Origin: Siphonodentalium dalli
Lineage: Eukaryota; Mollusca; Scaphopoda; Gadilida; Siphonodentaliidae
Length of the DNA: 64,000 nucleotides
Assembly: GCA_032622095.1 (NCBI GenBank)
Contig: CP136069.1
Span: forward strand, 107,412,278-107,476,277
Direction: 5' to 3'
The translations under genes were made by a program, and so were the position numbers. The notes under the pieces were generated by a model. The model was not told the DNA's origin. It worked only from the letters and a program-made list of their open reading frames with translations, and searched no databases. Numbering within the stretch: the first letter of the stretch is position 1; every line of letters begins with the position of its first letter. Shown here piece by piece: positions 11,500-22,506 of this stretch.

Positions 11500-12155
11500 T
11501 AAATGACCATGTGCCACTCGCGTTATACACATACACCTCACCCATTACCATACAGCCACACCTGGAACACCAGGTATATATGCATGGCGGCATGGCCATA
11601 TAGCCACTTAAGATATACATATATACCCCACCCATGACCAATTAGTCACTCCTGGTAAAACTGTTCGCCACAGTCATGATCATACATCACATTTGACTCA
11701 CCAGTGGTCATACAGTCACTGCCTTGTATATATATTTGCGAAAACCCATGGCCATATAGCCACTCAAGATATACCAATGTCCCGCACCCCACGGACACGG
11801 CCATACACTCCAGACTTGCATATACACCTCACCCATGACAATTCAGCCTCTCACTGTATACTCATAAACCAGTCGTGATCACAAAGTCACTCCTTTATAC
11901 CAACTCACCTCGCCATTTATTTTACCACACTAGCAATGCCTATATACTTATTGGCCACAATATGGCCATATAGCTACTCAAGATATACATATACACCTCA
12001 CCCATGACCATAGATTCACTCCAGGTGTATTTATATACCTCATCAATGGCCATACAGTCCTTCTAGATATACCAATACCTGAACACACGACCATTCATAT
12101 GCTCCAGACTTGCAAATACAGCTCAACCATGACAATTCAGCCACTTACTGTATAC
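11500..12155. repeat. Diverged minisatellite (CACCCATGACCATATAGCCACTC type)
   Basis: Irregular tandem copies of a motif of about 45-60 bp containing ATACACCTCACCCATGACCA and TAGCCACTCAAGATATAC. The array continues after the inserted element at 13154-13190. Confidence 0.75.
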
Positions 12156-12158
12156 TTA

Positions 12159-13150
12159 GGCCACTGTTTTTTTATTAATTGGTTCGCGGATCCGCTGAGT
12201 CGTTTTTTTTTTGGTTTTTAGAAAAGAATTAAATTGTGTTCCGAACTTTTTTTATTGCCGCAGACCCATTTTTTCCGCACTCAAAATTTTATTTTATTAA
12301 AAAAATGAAAAAGATCGCTTTGTGTACCGTTTGTAGGAACGGATTAATTTTGTCAACGTTTCGCATCCGTGTTTTCTGCATCACTTCCGCTACTAGGTAA
12401 TCTAGTAACAATGCTAGGCTACTTTAGTTTTTTCGAAATGGCGAAAGTATATCTGTGTGCAGTTGTCATTTCGGAAAACAAGACCATAAGAAAACAGCTG
12501 AAATGTGTTTATCCTGAAATAACAGTTTGAGAGCTGTTCTCATTTGTCGAGGACAATGCATTGATTCGTCGTGACTACTTTTATATATAATAGTGGTCTT
12601 ACCGAACAATTTACTGAGGGGGTCACTGAAATCGAGGAACCCGACGTTCCGGTGTTTGTATCATGCTCATGCTTGTTGAGTTGACGATTTTATTTGACAT
12701 TTATAGCAATGTATATTTTACATATTATACACATTTGATATAATATAGTGCCACATAGATGTAATATAAATTCACATATATATTACACCTCTACGGCACT
12801 ATATTATATTAAATTCATAGAGTATGTAAAATGTATATACTGTATAATGTCAAATAAAATCAACATCTAGTTTTGTGTTTTTGTTTTCGCTATGTAATGT
12901 TTAAAGAGTATTAAAAGTGATTACAAACATATATTAACCTTGTTTTTCTAGTCAGATCAAGTATCTTGCTGTATATTGAGATGCCAATAATAGATGTAAG
13001 ATAATAGATATGATACAAAGTTATTTTCAGACCATTTTCCTTTTATTTGAAAATTTGAATATTTGAGTGTTTTCCATTTTTTTTTCCGACCGACAGATCC
13101 AACTTTTCCAGAAAAAATTCCGCTAACCAACTAATAAAAAAACAGTGGCC
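12159..13150. mobile_element. Harbinger-like non-autonomous element (992 bp) inserted in the minisatellite
   Basis: The ends are GGCCACTGTTTTTTTATTA and its complement, and similarity extends to about 31 nt with two mismatches. TTA flanks both sides (12156-12158, 13151-13153), which fits a 3-bp target duplication as in PIF/Harbinger. It splits the minisatellite: CTGTATAC before, TTACACACCCACCCATGA after. An internal long inverted repeat lies at about 12688-12860. No coding frame. Confidence 0.82.
12688..12860. repeat. Imperfect AT-rich inverted repeat inside the 12159-13150 element
   Basis: The left arm runs from TTTATTTGACAT through ATAATATAGTGCC; the right arm from GGCACTATATTAT to ATGTCAAATAAA. 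Arms are about 60 nt. Confidence 0.7.
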
Positions 13151-13153
13151 TTA

Positions 13154-13935
13154 CACACCCACCCATGAGCATTGCCCACAGCGAACGCCACCCATTCATT
13201 TAAAATAAAAACTTTTATTTTATTTTCATTTATGGAGCCTAGTATGTCGGTCGGTGATCAATGTTAATTTTTGAAAGCTCATTTGTATTATCTATTATAG
13301 ATGAAGAGTTAGTAGAAACCCATGCGGCAACTATACTCAGGTATTGAATAACTAACTGCATACGACTACAACTTGAAACTGACACGAATTAATAAATCTG
13401 AACAATATACAATGTAAATGATACATCTTTCATCCCTCAATGACAATACAATTGTTGCCAGTCGTGACTACCGATACCGACAACTGTAATGCGCTATGTT
13501 TTTGTTTTGATTTTGCATGAAGCATGTGGCCTTATTGCGTGACGTCATAGGCAGAGAACTAATTTACATTAGTTCATGACACAATTCTCTAAATATACTG
13601 GTTTCTGGCCTTCAATTTTTCGCATTCTTTCTAATTTGTGATGTGTTTTCAGTTTTCTGACTGATATTGTAACTAAGGAATTTGGAAATTAAATTCACGC
13701 AAATTTGTCACCATGGAAAATCTCGCTCTCTTTAAATTCGTTGGATAGTCAGCTGCCGATTAGTTTTATTAATATTTTAATAGTTGACAGATATGCATAG
13801 AATAAATCAAATTCTGGTGGTCTGATTGACACTTTCATTTAGAGAAATCTTCCTTGTTGAATAATAGCTATATTTCTTCTCGTCAGATCTTACACGTCTT
13901 TACACAAATAATGTCATGATTCTGGATGAAACATA
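13154..13935. other. Minisatellite tail, then no feature
   Basis: Short continuation of the minisatellite, then AT-rich sequence with nothing recognisable up to the D-family copy at 13936. Confidence 0.5.
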
Positions 13936-14557
13936 ACAAGACAGTCAATGACTGTGGGGTCGCTCACCAGACTGCAAAGACTGATAAGACTGGGACTCTG
14001 GAGACCAAAACAGTCAGCACTTTTCATAATCACTTTAAAAGAAGTAGATTTAAACAGGATATGTGGCTAGAGAGACTTCAAGTATGTAGCTTGGTGAAAA
14101 TCCACCTTGAAATTGCCAACTGTACACTACTGATCACCCCCCTCCTCCAGCTCAACAAGTCCCCTCCCGACCGGGCTCCAGACTCCCAAGTCTTAGGTTG
14201 GAATTTCACAACCGACACCTCAAACTTTCTCAATTGTTGGAAATTTCCAATCTCACAAGCGCCTTTTTCTAAAACCATTTAAACATGTTTGAAGCCCAAT
14301 TATCCATGGACCCGAAACACAATACATGTATGTCAGACCAATCAGTCAGGTGGTTCCAAGGTAGATGTTTTAATGAATTTGGTATTTCGATGATTTTATT
14401 GGACACAAAAGTGTTAACTCCCCATAGCCTTCCATTTCTTGACAGGTTGACCTCATTTTAACAAATCTGAATCTCAGTAACTAAAGGATCCTCCTGATTC
14501 CTCCATACTATATGTATTAAAGCTAAATAGTCCAAACTCTCTTGAGAAGACATTTTA

Positions 14558-14640
14558 AGAATTACTGTTGAGACATATAGTTATGTCCCTGGTCCCACGG
14601 TGGGACCAGGGACATAACTATATGTCTCTATAGTAATTCT
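14558..14640. repeat. 83-nt hairpin in second D copy
   Basis: Counterpart of 1494-1576; the centre GGTCCCACGGTGGGACC is identical, with a few changes in the left arm. Confidence 0.85.
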
Positions 14641-16707
14641 CCCACCCTATTTAACCTGGTGACCCCATCTGAATAAATTTGAATCCCAGACACCAAAGAA
14701 CCCTTCATACATATCATAAATATCAGTAAAATAGACCTGATGGTCCTTGTGAAGGAAGCATATTAAGAGGGAAACTGTCCTTCGCTTGGCCCCTATTTGA
14801 CCAGGTGACCCCATTAAAAAAAATCTGCATTGCAGTCAAGGAAGAACATTCCATTCTATATAAGCCAACTAGTTCTTGCAAACATATTTTAAGAATTACT
14901 ATGTAGTGAAATAGTTAAGTCTCTTGCTCTGCCCTTATTTGACTTTGTGATCGCATTTTCACAAATCTGATAAGGATAAGAATTAACTTCCCCAGTTGAA
15001 GTTGGTGATATTCACCCATTGGGCACCTCATTTATGAATTTTATCTTCTGCAAATTAGGGGATATAGAAACTTCCTAGAAGGGAAATTTAACTAACAACA
15101 ATGTAAATTTGATACTATAGATACTTCCCAGAAGATGAGGCCTAAGCAGAATGAGGTCTCCAGGGGTGAATTTGGTGATGCTAGCCTGCTGTGCGGGATA
15201 GCATCACAAAAAGCGTGTCTGTTTCTACATTGTGCATGCCTGGCCTCAAGCAACACAATGTATTATACAATCAAGCCTTGAAATAGTGTGATAGTGTGTC
15301 TGTCATTTGCAGAATGAGGTCCCCAGAGGGTGAATTTAGTGACGCTAAATTCACTCTCTGGGGACCTCATTCTGATAAGGCCCTCAACTGCTATGGAAGA
15401 TCTAGAATAAAATTGAATTTCCCCAGTTGAAGTTGGTGATGTTCACCCATTGGGCCCCTCAATTATGAATTTTATCTTCTGCAAATTAGGGGATATAGAA
15501 ACTTCCTAGAAGGGAAATTTAACTAACAATGTAAATTTGATACTATAGATACTTCCCAGAAGATGAGGCCTAAGCAGAATGAGGTCTCCAGATGGTGAAT
15601 TTGGTGATGCTAGCCCGCTGTGTGGGATAGCATCACTAAAGCATGTCTGTTCCTACATTGTGCATGTCTGGCCTCAAGCAACACAATGTATTATACAATC
15701 AAGCCTTGAAATAGTCTGTCTGTTATTTGCAGAATGAGGTCCCCAGAGGGTGAATTTATTGACGCTATCCCGCAGTGGGCTAGCATCACTAAATTCACCT
15801 TCTGGGGACCTCATTCTGCTAATGCCCCCAACTGCTATGGCAGACCTAGGATAAGATTGAAGTTCCCCAGTTGAAGTTGGTGATGATCACCCATTGGGCA
15901 CCTCAATTATGAATTTTATCTTCTGCAAATTAGGGGATATAGAAGCTTCCTAGAAGGGAAATGTAACTAACAACAATGTTAATTTGATACTATAGATACT
16001 TCCCAGAAGATGAGGCCTAAGCAGAATGAGGTCTCCAGAGGGTGAATTTGGTGATGCTAGGCCGATGTGCGGGATAGTATCACTAAATTCACCCTCTGGG
16101 GACCTCATTCTGCAAATGACAGACATGCTATTAGTCTTGATTTGAACAATACATGATAGATTGGGAATAATGACTTCTAGCAGATCTGCAAGGAATGTTT
16201 ATAAACATGTCTAGATTGACATGATTGTGTATGCCTACCCAGCATATATACAGTAAATGCTTCTTATTAATGATTCTGTCAAGAATTTGAGTAAATTTTA
16301 TTTTTGGGACCAGGCCAGGGTGGCAGAAACAGTGCACTTGAGTGAAGGGCCAGGGGGCACAACCTTCATAAATGTAATGGCATTAGTTTTTAAATTTTCA
16401 AAAAATGTTAAACAATATATATATATAATTGACCATGGAGTTAAATACAATTTAAATTTTTTTTTTTTTTAAAGATTTTAATAAAAAAAACAATTCCACA
16501 GTTTTTTTTAATATGCTTTTATTTTTTAATATATAATTTCTTTTCTATTCTTTTCTTTTTTGGTTAAAGAGTTTAATCTGAATTTTTTTTTTTTTAGTTA
16601 TGTCCCTGGCCCCACCCACATTTGACCCAGTGACCCCATTTGAACAAATCTGAACCCCAGTCAACCAAGGATCCTTCATACCAAATATGAACCCATTTGG
16701 CCTGATG

Positions 16708-17761
16708 TAGGCTCCTGCGAATATTCGATATTCGATTCGAGATTCGATTCGAAAGTCAAATTCGATTCGAATTCGAGTCGAAATTGCCAACTCGAAATTT
16801 CGAATATACTATGACGGAAAAGTAGGCTGTTTCAGGACAAGTACACATGTCGATCTTAGCTGTTTGTGGCATTTAATTCCAGAAAATTATGTATATATGC
16901 ACATTATAATTCTTATTGTACATAGCCAACAATTAGCCATGATAGGACGACTAAATACGTCTGAATTATATAGCTTTAAAATGGTAGCAAAAGCTAGCAG
17001 ATAGCCAATGGACCGACGACGCGGTAAATTATAATAGCTATGAGACTGGGCTACCGATAGCGTTATCCATCGTCTATTCGATTACGCGTTATGTAATATG
17101 GGTGAGAATGTAAACAACACATGTTCCTGGTGTCGAAAAGTGCATTTTGGCACTGTTCTCTTTTGAAGTTGACTTTCAGTTTCGGAGTTTTCTTTTACAA
17201 TGGACAAAATGTCGTCCATCATTCATGTTTATTTTAAACATGATAAAGCTGCAGGCACGTGAAGACGAATGTAACATGCATGGTGTATAAATCGCAAGCA
17301 TCTGGGACAATGACCCATCTATGGAATCATCAAGAAGTATCAACCAATACATGAAGAGGCTACACTGCGACTGTTGTTGCGTCTTCAAGTTTATAACAAC
17401 GGGTGTTTCCGAATGCCGATTTGCAATTTTGCATGTATATGCAAACTGTAGAAATTTCGTGTGATTTTAGTTTGATAATCCGTTTAGTGGTAATATATTA
17501 ATCGTTGTGATGGCCGCATGGACGTTTTAATCTGCTTTGTTTTCTTGACAATTATAAATTGAAGTTAATAGTATATCAAACGACGGTTTATCGCCACATA
17601 AGTTCTGATGGACCTCATGCATGTAGTTCATAGAACGTTTCACAAATAATCTAATCGTTGACAAAACATACCTAATTGAGAATGCAACACACAGATATGA
17701 TTTGATTCGATTCGATTTCGTGAATTCGATTCGATCAAAATATCCAATTCGCAGGACCCTA
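16708..17761. mobile_element. hAT-like non-autonomous element (1054 bp) with exact 8-bp target duplication
   Basis: GCCTGATG flanks it at 16700-16707 and 17762-17769. The left end is TAGGCTCCTGCGAATATTCG and the right-end complement is TAGGGTCCTGCGAATTGGAT. Arrays of ATTCGATTCGA lie just inside both ends. It interrupts a D-family copy at a position that is intact in other copies (GGCCTGATGGTT...). No transposase frame visible. Confidence 0.9.
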
Positions 17762-18139
17762 GCCTGATGGTATTTGAGAAGATGTTTAAAAGAATTACTA
17801 TGGAGGGAAAGAGTTATGGCCCTGGTTTCTCAATTAATCAACCTGGTGACCTCATTTGAACAAATCTGAATGTGAGTCACCTATGGAACATCCACACCAA
17901 ATATGAACCCATTCGGCCTTATAGTTCAGGAAAAAAAGTCGTTCTAAGAATTACTATGAAGGAATAGAGTTGTGGCCCTGCTTTCTCAACTAATTGACCT
18001 GATGACCTCATTTGAACAAATCTGAATGTGATTCACCTAGGGAACATCCACACCAAATATGAACCCGTTCCGTCTTTCAGTTTTGGCGGAGAAGATGATT
18101 CTTGACGGACAGACAGACGGACGGACGGACGAGGAGTGA

Positions 18140-18939
18140 AAACGCAAAACAAAATAGATCCTGTGTCAGACATGAACTACGTATCTATGTCGGTCTTATT
18201 TTATGCGCAAAAATAAAACTACAAGAACACCCGAGTGTTAAAAAGATAAAATATTTCCACTGTTAAACAAATAAACGTGAAATCATTTTGTTAGATATCG
18301 GTACCTTTGGAGGAGTGATATAAATTACAAGGCCAGTACACGTGGGTGCGTTATTGAGTGAAGTTTATAGCAACACAAGTTTTTTAAATATCATGTATTC
18401 GCTGTATTGTATCGCCAGTTTTGCAGGAATGGAACTTCATGATTCAACTGTACATCTCAGTCAACATCGGGAGGATTTTTCAGATAGTTTCATAGAGGAA
18501 AAGAGTTTTAAGTGTATGATTTGAAAGATATATTTTCATTTCGACACGTCGAGTTGGCTATTGTATCTCCAGTGTTTCGTGTGACCTCATTATATTTTAT
18601 ATATAGAACAGTTTGCTTCATGCTCGGTTTATGTGGCAAAGAATTACAATACATTATGAAACTTCGTGGAATCTTCGGATGGTGATATAGTTGATGGTGA
18701 TACTACAAGTTCATAATATGCAGTTCAAAATAAACGTACATATTTATTGCGTAAAAGTCGTCAAATTGAACCAGATAATATGCTGGTGATGTGAGTACAA
18801 CACTTTTCTATTTTGTATTCACTTTCGGACATATCTTATTTTAAGTCAGTTGTCTATGATGAATAGTGTCTCCACCCATAATGTATGCACAATATTATAG
18901 TTAGACTAATTTTGTATAGTTATACAGAAATTATTAAAT
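18140..18939. other. No feature recognised
   Basis: AT-rich sequence between repeats, with a 60-residue incidental frame at 18342-18524 and no family match. Confidence 0.4.
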
Positions 18940-19470
18940 GAGAGGCCGATCATGATCGGCAGATGTTAACCCATCCCTTGGCGATAGTAAATTACTATGA
19001 TCGGAATCATAAATGAGAGTTTGGATGTTGAATTAGAGTATACTGTTATGTACTATTATAGACAAATCAGGCCTTAAGATTCGACGAGAATCACCGAATC
19101 GATTCTCGTAATGATTCTCGCGAAACTTTTCCATCTTCAGTGCTTTATAACTTGATTCGACATTTGATTCTTGCAAACTTAAATGTATTTTGTGCCCTGC
19201 AAATGTACATAACACAAATTATTGGAATTTATGGGTCACTCGCATTTATTTAAGAGAATGCACTGGTACAGGATCTGTAAAGCATGCACCACCACAACCT
19301 TGGGTTAAATGTGAAAAGGTGACCTGGACATGGAATACTTGGGTTAAGAGAGTCCGATTTAAGTTTACAAGGATAATATATCAAATTCTACCAACAACAG
19401 CCATCAAGATAAGACACCTCACTGCTGACCCATTAATATCAATGGACGATTTGTGATAAGCAGAGTTATC
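18940..19470 (+). repeat. E-family interspersed repeat, copy 1
   Basis: Starts GAGAGGCCGATCATGATCGG (GCCGATCATGATCGGC is a 16-nt palindrome) and continues with AACCCATCCCTTGGCGATAG and TTATGGGTCACTCGCATTTA. Other copies are at 30846-31340 and 59625-60110, with a short one at 33521-33580. This copy carries a roughly 130-bp insertion at about 19065-19195. Confidence 0.8.
19065..19195. mobile_element. Small insertion in E-family copy, hAT-like ends
   Basis: Relative to the other E copies (ATTATAGACAAATGTACATA), about 130 bp is inserted after GACAAAT, starting CAGGCCTTAAG and ending TGTGCCCTG, and CAAAT is repeated after it. The ends CAGGCC/CAGGGC suggest hAT. It contains repeated GATTCTCG and ATTCGA motifs. 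The exact duplication length is uncertain. Confidence 0.55.
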
Positions 19471-19590
19471 GTCGATGATCGGTATTACCTCCCCTGACTA
19501 GTAGGTATATGGTATCTAACGCGATGTAAACAATGTCGTATTTGCTCATGAATTCTTCTCGGTGTAACTTCAACAAAGCGATGTTTCATC

Positions 19591-19800
19591 ATGTCTGAAC
19601 CGTGTTTTACAAATATTTCAACACTAGAGGATATAATAAATTATAGAAAATGTGACGTTGTGTTATTTCTAAAAAATAGAGGATTAAAAACTGGTGGATC
19701 AAAGCGAAATTTGGCGTCCCGTGTGACAGATTATTTTTCTATAACGACTAGTGGCAGTTCTTCTAAAACAAAAGACTGTGGTGATGATAAAGACAGTTAA
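19591..19800 (+). CDS. 69-residue SAP-domain-like protein, probably TE-derived
   Basis: An ATG at 19591 opens MSEPCFTNISTLEDIINYRK, then CDVVLFLKNRGLKTGGSKRN and LASRVTDYF. It ends at TAA 19798-19800 after a Ser/Lys/Asp-rich tail. The pattern L-x-FLKxRGLKxxGxKxxLxxRVxxY matches the SAP helix-extension-helix, a DNA-binding motif common at the N-terminus of TE-encoded proteins. It lies between an E repeat and a G repeat and opposite to the UBR5 strand. No splice donor or downstream coding was recognised, so it may be the first exon of a lost gene. No evidence of expression is available. Confidence 0.45.
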   Translation: MSEPCFTNISTLEDIINYRKCDVVLFLKNRGLKTGGSKRNLASRVTDYFSITTSGSSSKTKDCGDDKDS

Positions 19801-19802
19801 AA

Positions 19803-19986
19803 AATAGTCGGATCAAACCCATATTCTAACTCGATCTGTCTTTTGTGCTGAGAAATTCATATAAAAAATTTGAGTTATCGCACCATGTGTAAAGTGTCTA
19901 CGGACGAACAGACAGACGAACGAACGACGAGTAGTCAATCCGGACATCGACAGTATGTTTACCACACTATGGTATGGGTAAACATA
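19803..19986 (+). mobile_element. G-family repeat, copy 1, with terminal palindrome
   Basis: Contains ATCGGATCAAACCCATATTC-like sequence, a GACAGACGAACG run and GTCAATCCGGAC. It ends in the palindrome TATGTTTACC...GTAAACATA at 19954-19986. The next base starts an F-family head. Confidence 0.75.
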
Positions 19987-20460
19987 ATGAAAGTGTCAAT
20001 GACACTGAAACTCAACTGAGGTAGGGGAATAATTTAATGGTCTGCAGGGTGTGTCAAAGGATTTAGTGATCCTAAGAGTAAAATGCAAGATGGCTTCTGG
20101 CGGCCATGTTTTTTGGCTGAATGACCCTATGAAAGTGTCAATGACACTGTAGCTCAACTTAGGTAGGGGAATAATTTAATGGTCTGTAGGGTGTGTCAAA
20201 GGATTTAGTGATCCTAAGAGTAAAATGCAAGATGGCCACTGGCGGCCATGTTTTTTGGCCGAATGACCCTAAAATGACTCGTTCCCATCTTCATATCAAT
20301 GTCAACATCCATGATAATTTTTATGAAGATCAGACAAACAGTACGGCCTGTAGCTCGCGTCAACGGATTCAATTTTTAAATCCAAGATGGCTAAATGACC
20401 CCCAAAATGACTCGTTCCCATCTACATGGGTAATAAAATAATTTTAATAAATAAATTGGC
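19987..20460 (+). mobile_element. F-family repeat, head duplicated, truncated 3' end
   Basis: Starts ATGAAAGTGTCAATGACACT. The first 145 bp, including AACTCAACTGAGGTAGGGG and a 'CAAGATGGCTTCTGGCGGCC' box, are repeated from about 20130. Core units with AAGATGGCCACTGGCGGCCA start at 20223 and 20380. The frame over 20193-20441 is incidental. Confidence 0.75.
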
Positions 20461-20534
20461 TTTTGGTGAAATTCCTTTGTTGTAACTGGATGATACAGGG
20501 ACCATCAAATCAGATTTTGTATCTTTAAATGTAC

Positions 20535-20665
20535 CTTCCATGAGACATGATGATATCCACAGCTTCATCGACCCTCTGTCTAAGAGATTCCTCTGAAGCC
20601 AGAAGTAGCAGCAGTTGTGAAGGCGACAATTCTAACAACATCCCCGTAATTTTAGAAGCCAGAGT
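20535..20665 (-). CDS. UBR5: UBR5 E3 ubiquitin ligase exon: core of MLLE domain
   Basis: A 131-nt minus-strand exon after acceptor TATTTCTTTCAG, in phase 0 with the exon at 35538-35797. It encodes [17 protein letters not shown], then five leucines, [17 protein letters not shown] and MSHGR. The donor GTACAT splits the final Arg codon. KITGMLLE is the signature that names the MLLE fold, and ELSPSQ in place of EIDNSEL distinguishes UBR5 from poly(A)-binding protein. Joined to the upstream exon it gives [26 protein letters not shown], so the intron cuts the domain between its first two helices. The HECT catalytic exons should lie further along the minus strand. None was recognised between 1 and 20534, so they are probably outside the window behind another long intron. 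The donor is weak by consensus. Confidence 0.95.
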
Positions 20666-20753
20666 CTGAAAGAAATATATACTCGCACAATCAAGTGGAT
20701 GCCTATATCTAGTGGTAGACCAAATTTGAAATTCAAACTCTCTGAAACTGCAT

Positions 20754-21060
20754 ACAAGACAGTCAATGGCTGTTGAGATGCTCACCTGAATGTAAACACT
20801 GAGAAGACAGGGACTCTGAAGACTATAACTGTCAGTACTTGCCAAATTCTCTTGCAAGAAGTAGTTATAAACAGGGATATAGCTAGAGCAAGGAGTTAAA
20901 TTTAAAAAAACATTAAAAAATTAAATATAAAAAAAGTATTATTTATAAACAAAATTGCTTTGTTTTTTCTCTCAAAATGGTTAAATATTCAAAATTCTAA
21001 GTCCTAGACCTCTGATGATCAATGGTCGTGAGAAGAAGTCGTCTTAAGAATTACTAAGTT
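20754..21060 (+). repeat. D-family head, diverged, beside a UBR5 exon
   Basis: ACAAGACAGTCAATGGCTGT at 20754, then GCTCACC and CAGGGACTCTG in the D order, ending near GTCTTAAGAATTACTAAG. It begins only 89 bp upstream of the exon's acceptor. Confidence 0.65.
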
Positions 21061-22503
21061 TTGGAAACCGAAAGCAGAAAATCTGATAGGAATGACGTAA
21101 TTCTCGTTTTCATTGGGCTAATTTTCATCAATAAAACACTCACACTACACATAAAATGTGTTTATTTCCATTAAATGACCACGAGTATCACTTAATGTAT
21201 TAAAACGGCATATTCTTTACAAAATATATTGTTTTAAAGAGAGGATATTTTTTTTTTTATAGATATGACTATCTGGAAATGAGTGGAATCATGTCCGATC
21301 TCATTGGACCTTTACACCAAAAGAGTTAATGTTTAATGCCAGGTTGCTTTATTTTGCTCAGTTGGCAGTGGTTGTGACCTTTACATATCTCATGTTCACA
21401 GGCAAAGTTTTTAAAGCTATAACATTGTTGATCCAAACAAAATTGTCTGATTGATGATACCTATATCTACCATAGTGTTGTGCACAAACTTAGCAATAAT
21501 GCCAATCAGCATTTGGCAATGCTGAGTATAATACAGATTCAGATTCCTAGAAAGGAGTAATAAGTTTGAACTGTTCTAAAAAAAATTGGGAAAATCATTA
21601 CATTTTTCACAAATATGTTAAAATGGAGAAAGATACACCACAAGTTGTTTTTTGATCATACTTGCACACACTTTCTTGTCATTATATGAGTTTAGCAGAT
21701 ATCTATAACTCCAAATATGTTTGCAGTGCTCTATTATATGCCTAAGGATGGAGGAAATTTTGATTTAGGGGCTCAGCGTAGTCGCTCTTGATTTGTATTA
21801 TATTTGGACACCTTTAACAATGGCACATTAGTATCACCATGGTCGACAGATGACGCCCGACATTATGATATATAGAATTGAAAAATGTGTAGGGTGGGGG
21901 TGGGGTAGGGGTCCACTGAAACTTCAATTTTTCAGGATTGGCTTAAGTACTATTATTATTTCTTTGCAAAAGAATATTCAGTCTTATTGACATATATAAA
22001 TTCTCGCAGCTTTTTATTGGGACAGGGATATTGGCAAATATCAGGTCATGTGACTTAGGTATTCTAAATAATGTCTACCAGGTGTTCTGCGGGTCTTTGA
22101 ATGTTAATAGAATAAAAATACGCCATCTACAAGGATGACTGGCGATACAGTTAAGAAGTTTCATGAACTTTATGTAGTTAACTAACAATGAATCCATGAT
22201 ACTGTACAGTAAGTCGGACAGTTTCAAATGATCAGGCAGTACTGCATTGATCTTTGCTGTCGACTCAGTTCACGTGTTTACCGGGATGTCGGGACATGAT
22301 GTTAAGCCACCACAGCCAGCTCGACTTCTGATTCTGATTTTGAATATGCTTAATTTCAATGATATAACTCCTTAAGTGAAAGTTTGGTTTAAACAATATT
22401 TATTGTACCCTCAAGGAACATATAGAATAACTGTTGACAAATTGTAATAGAATGACATGAATGAATTCTAATAGTTTGTTGCATAGATGTTTATAGTAGT
22501 GCT
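21061..22503. other. No feature recognised
   Basis: AT-rich intronic sequence with no coding similarity and no clear repeat. Confidence 0.4.
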
Positions 22504-22506
22504 TTA

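Larger units (their letters stand above)
13936..18139 (+). mobile_element. D-family repeat, second long copy (interrupted by a hAT element)
   Basis: Nearly identical to 881-3414 over most of its length, from ACAAGACAGTCAATGACTGT. It retains GATAAGACTG, which the first copy lacks. Palindromic core units occur three times (15310-15374, 15730-15817, 16021-16113) against one in the first copy. A hAT-like element occupies 16708-17761. It ends at the GACG run and GAGGAGTGA without the terminal palindrome, so the 3' end is truncated. Confidence 0.82.
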
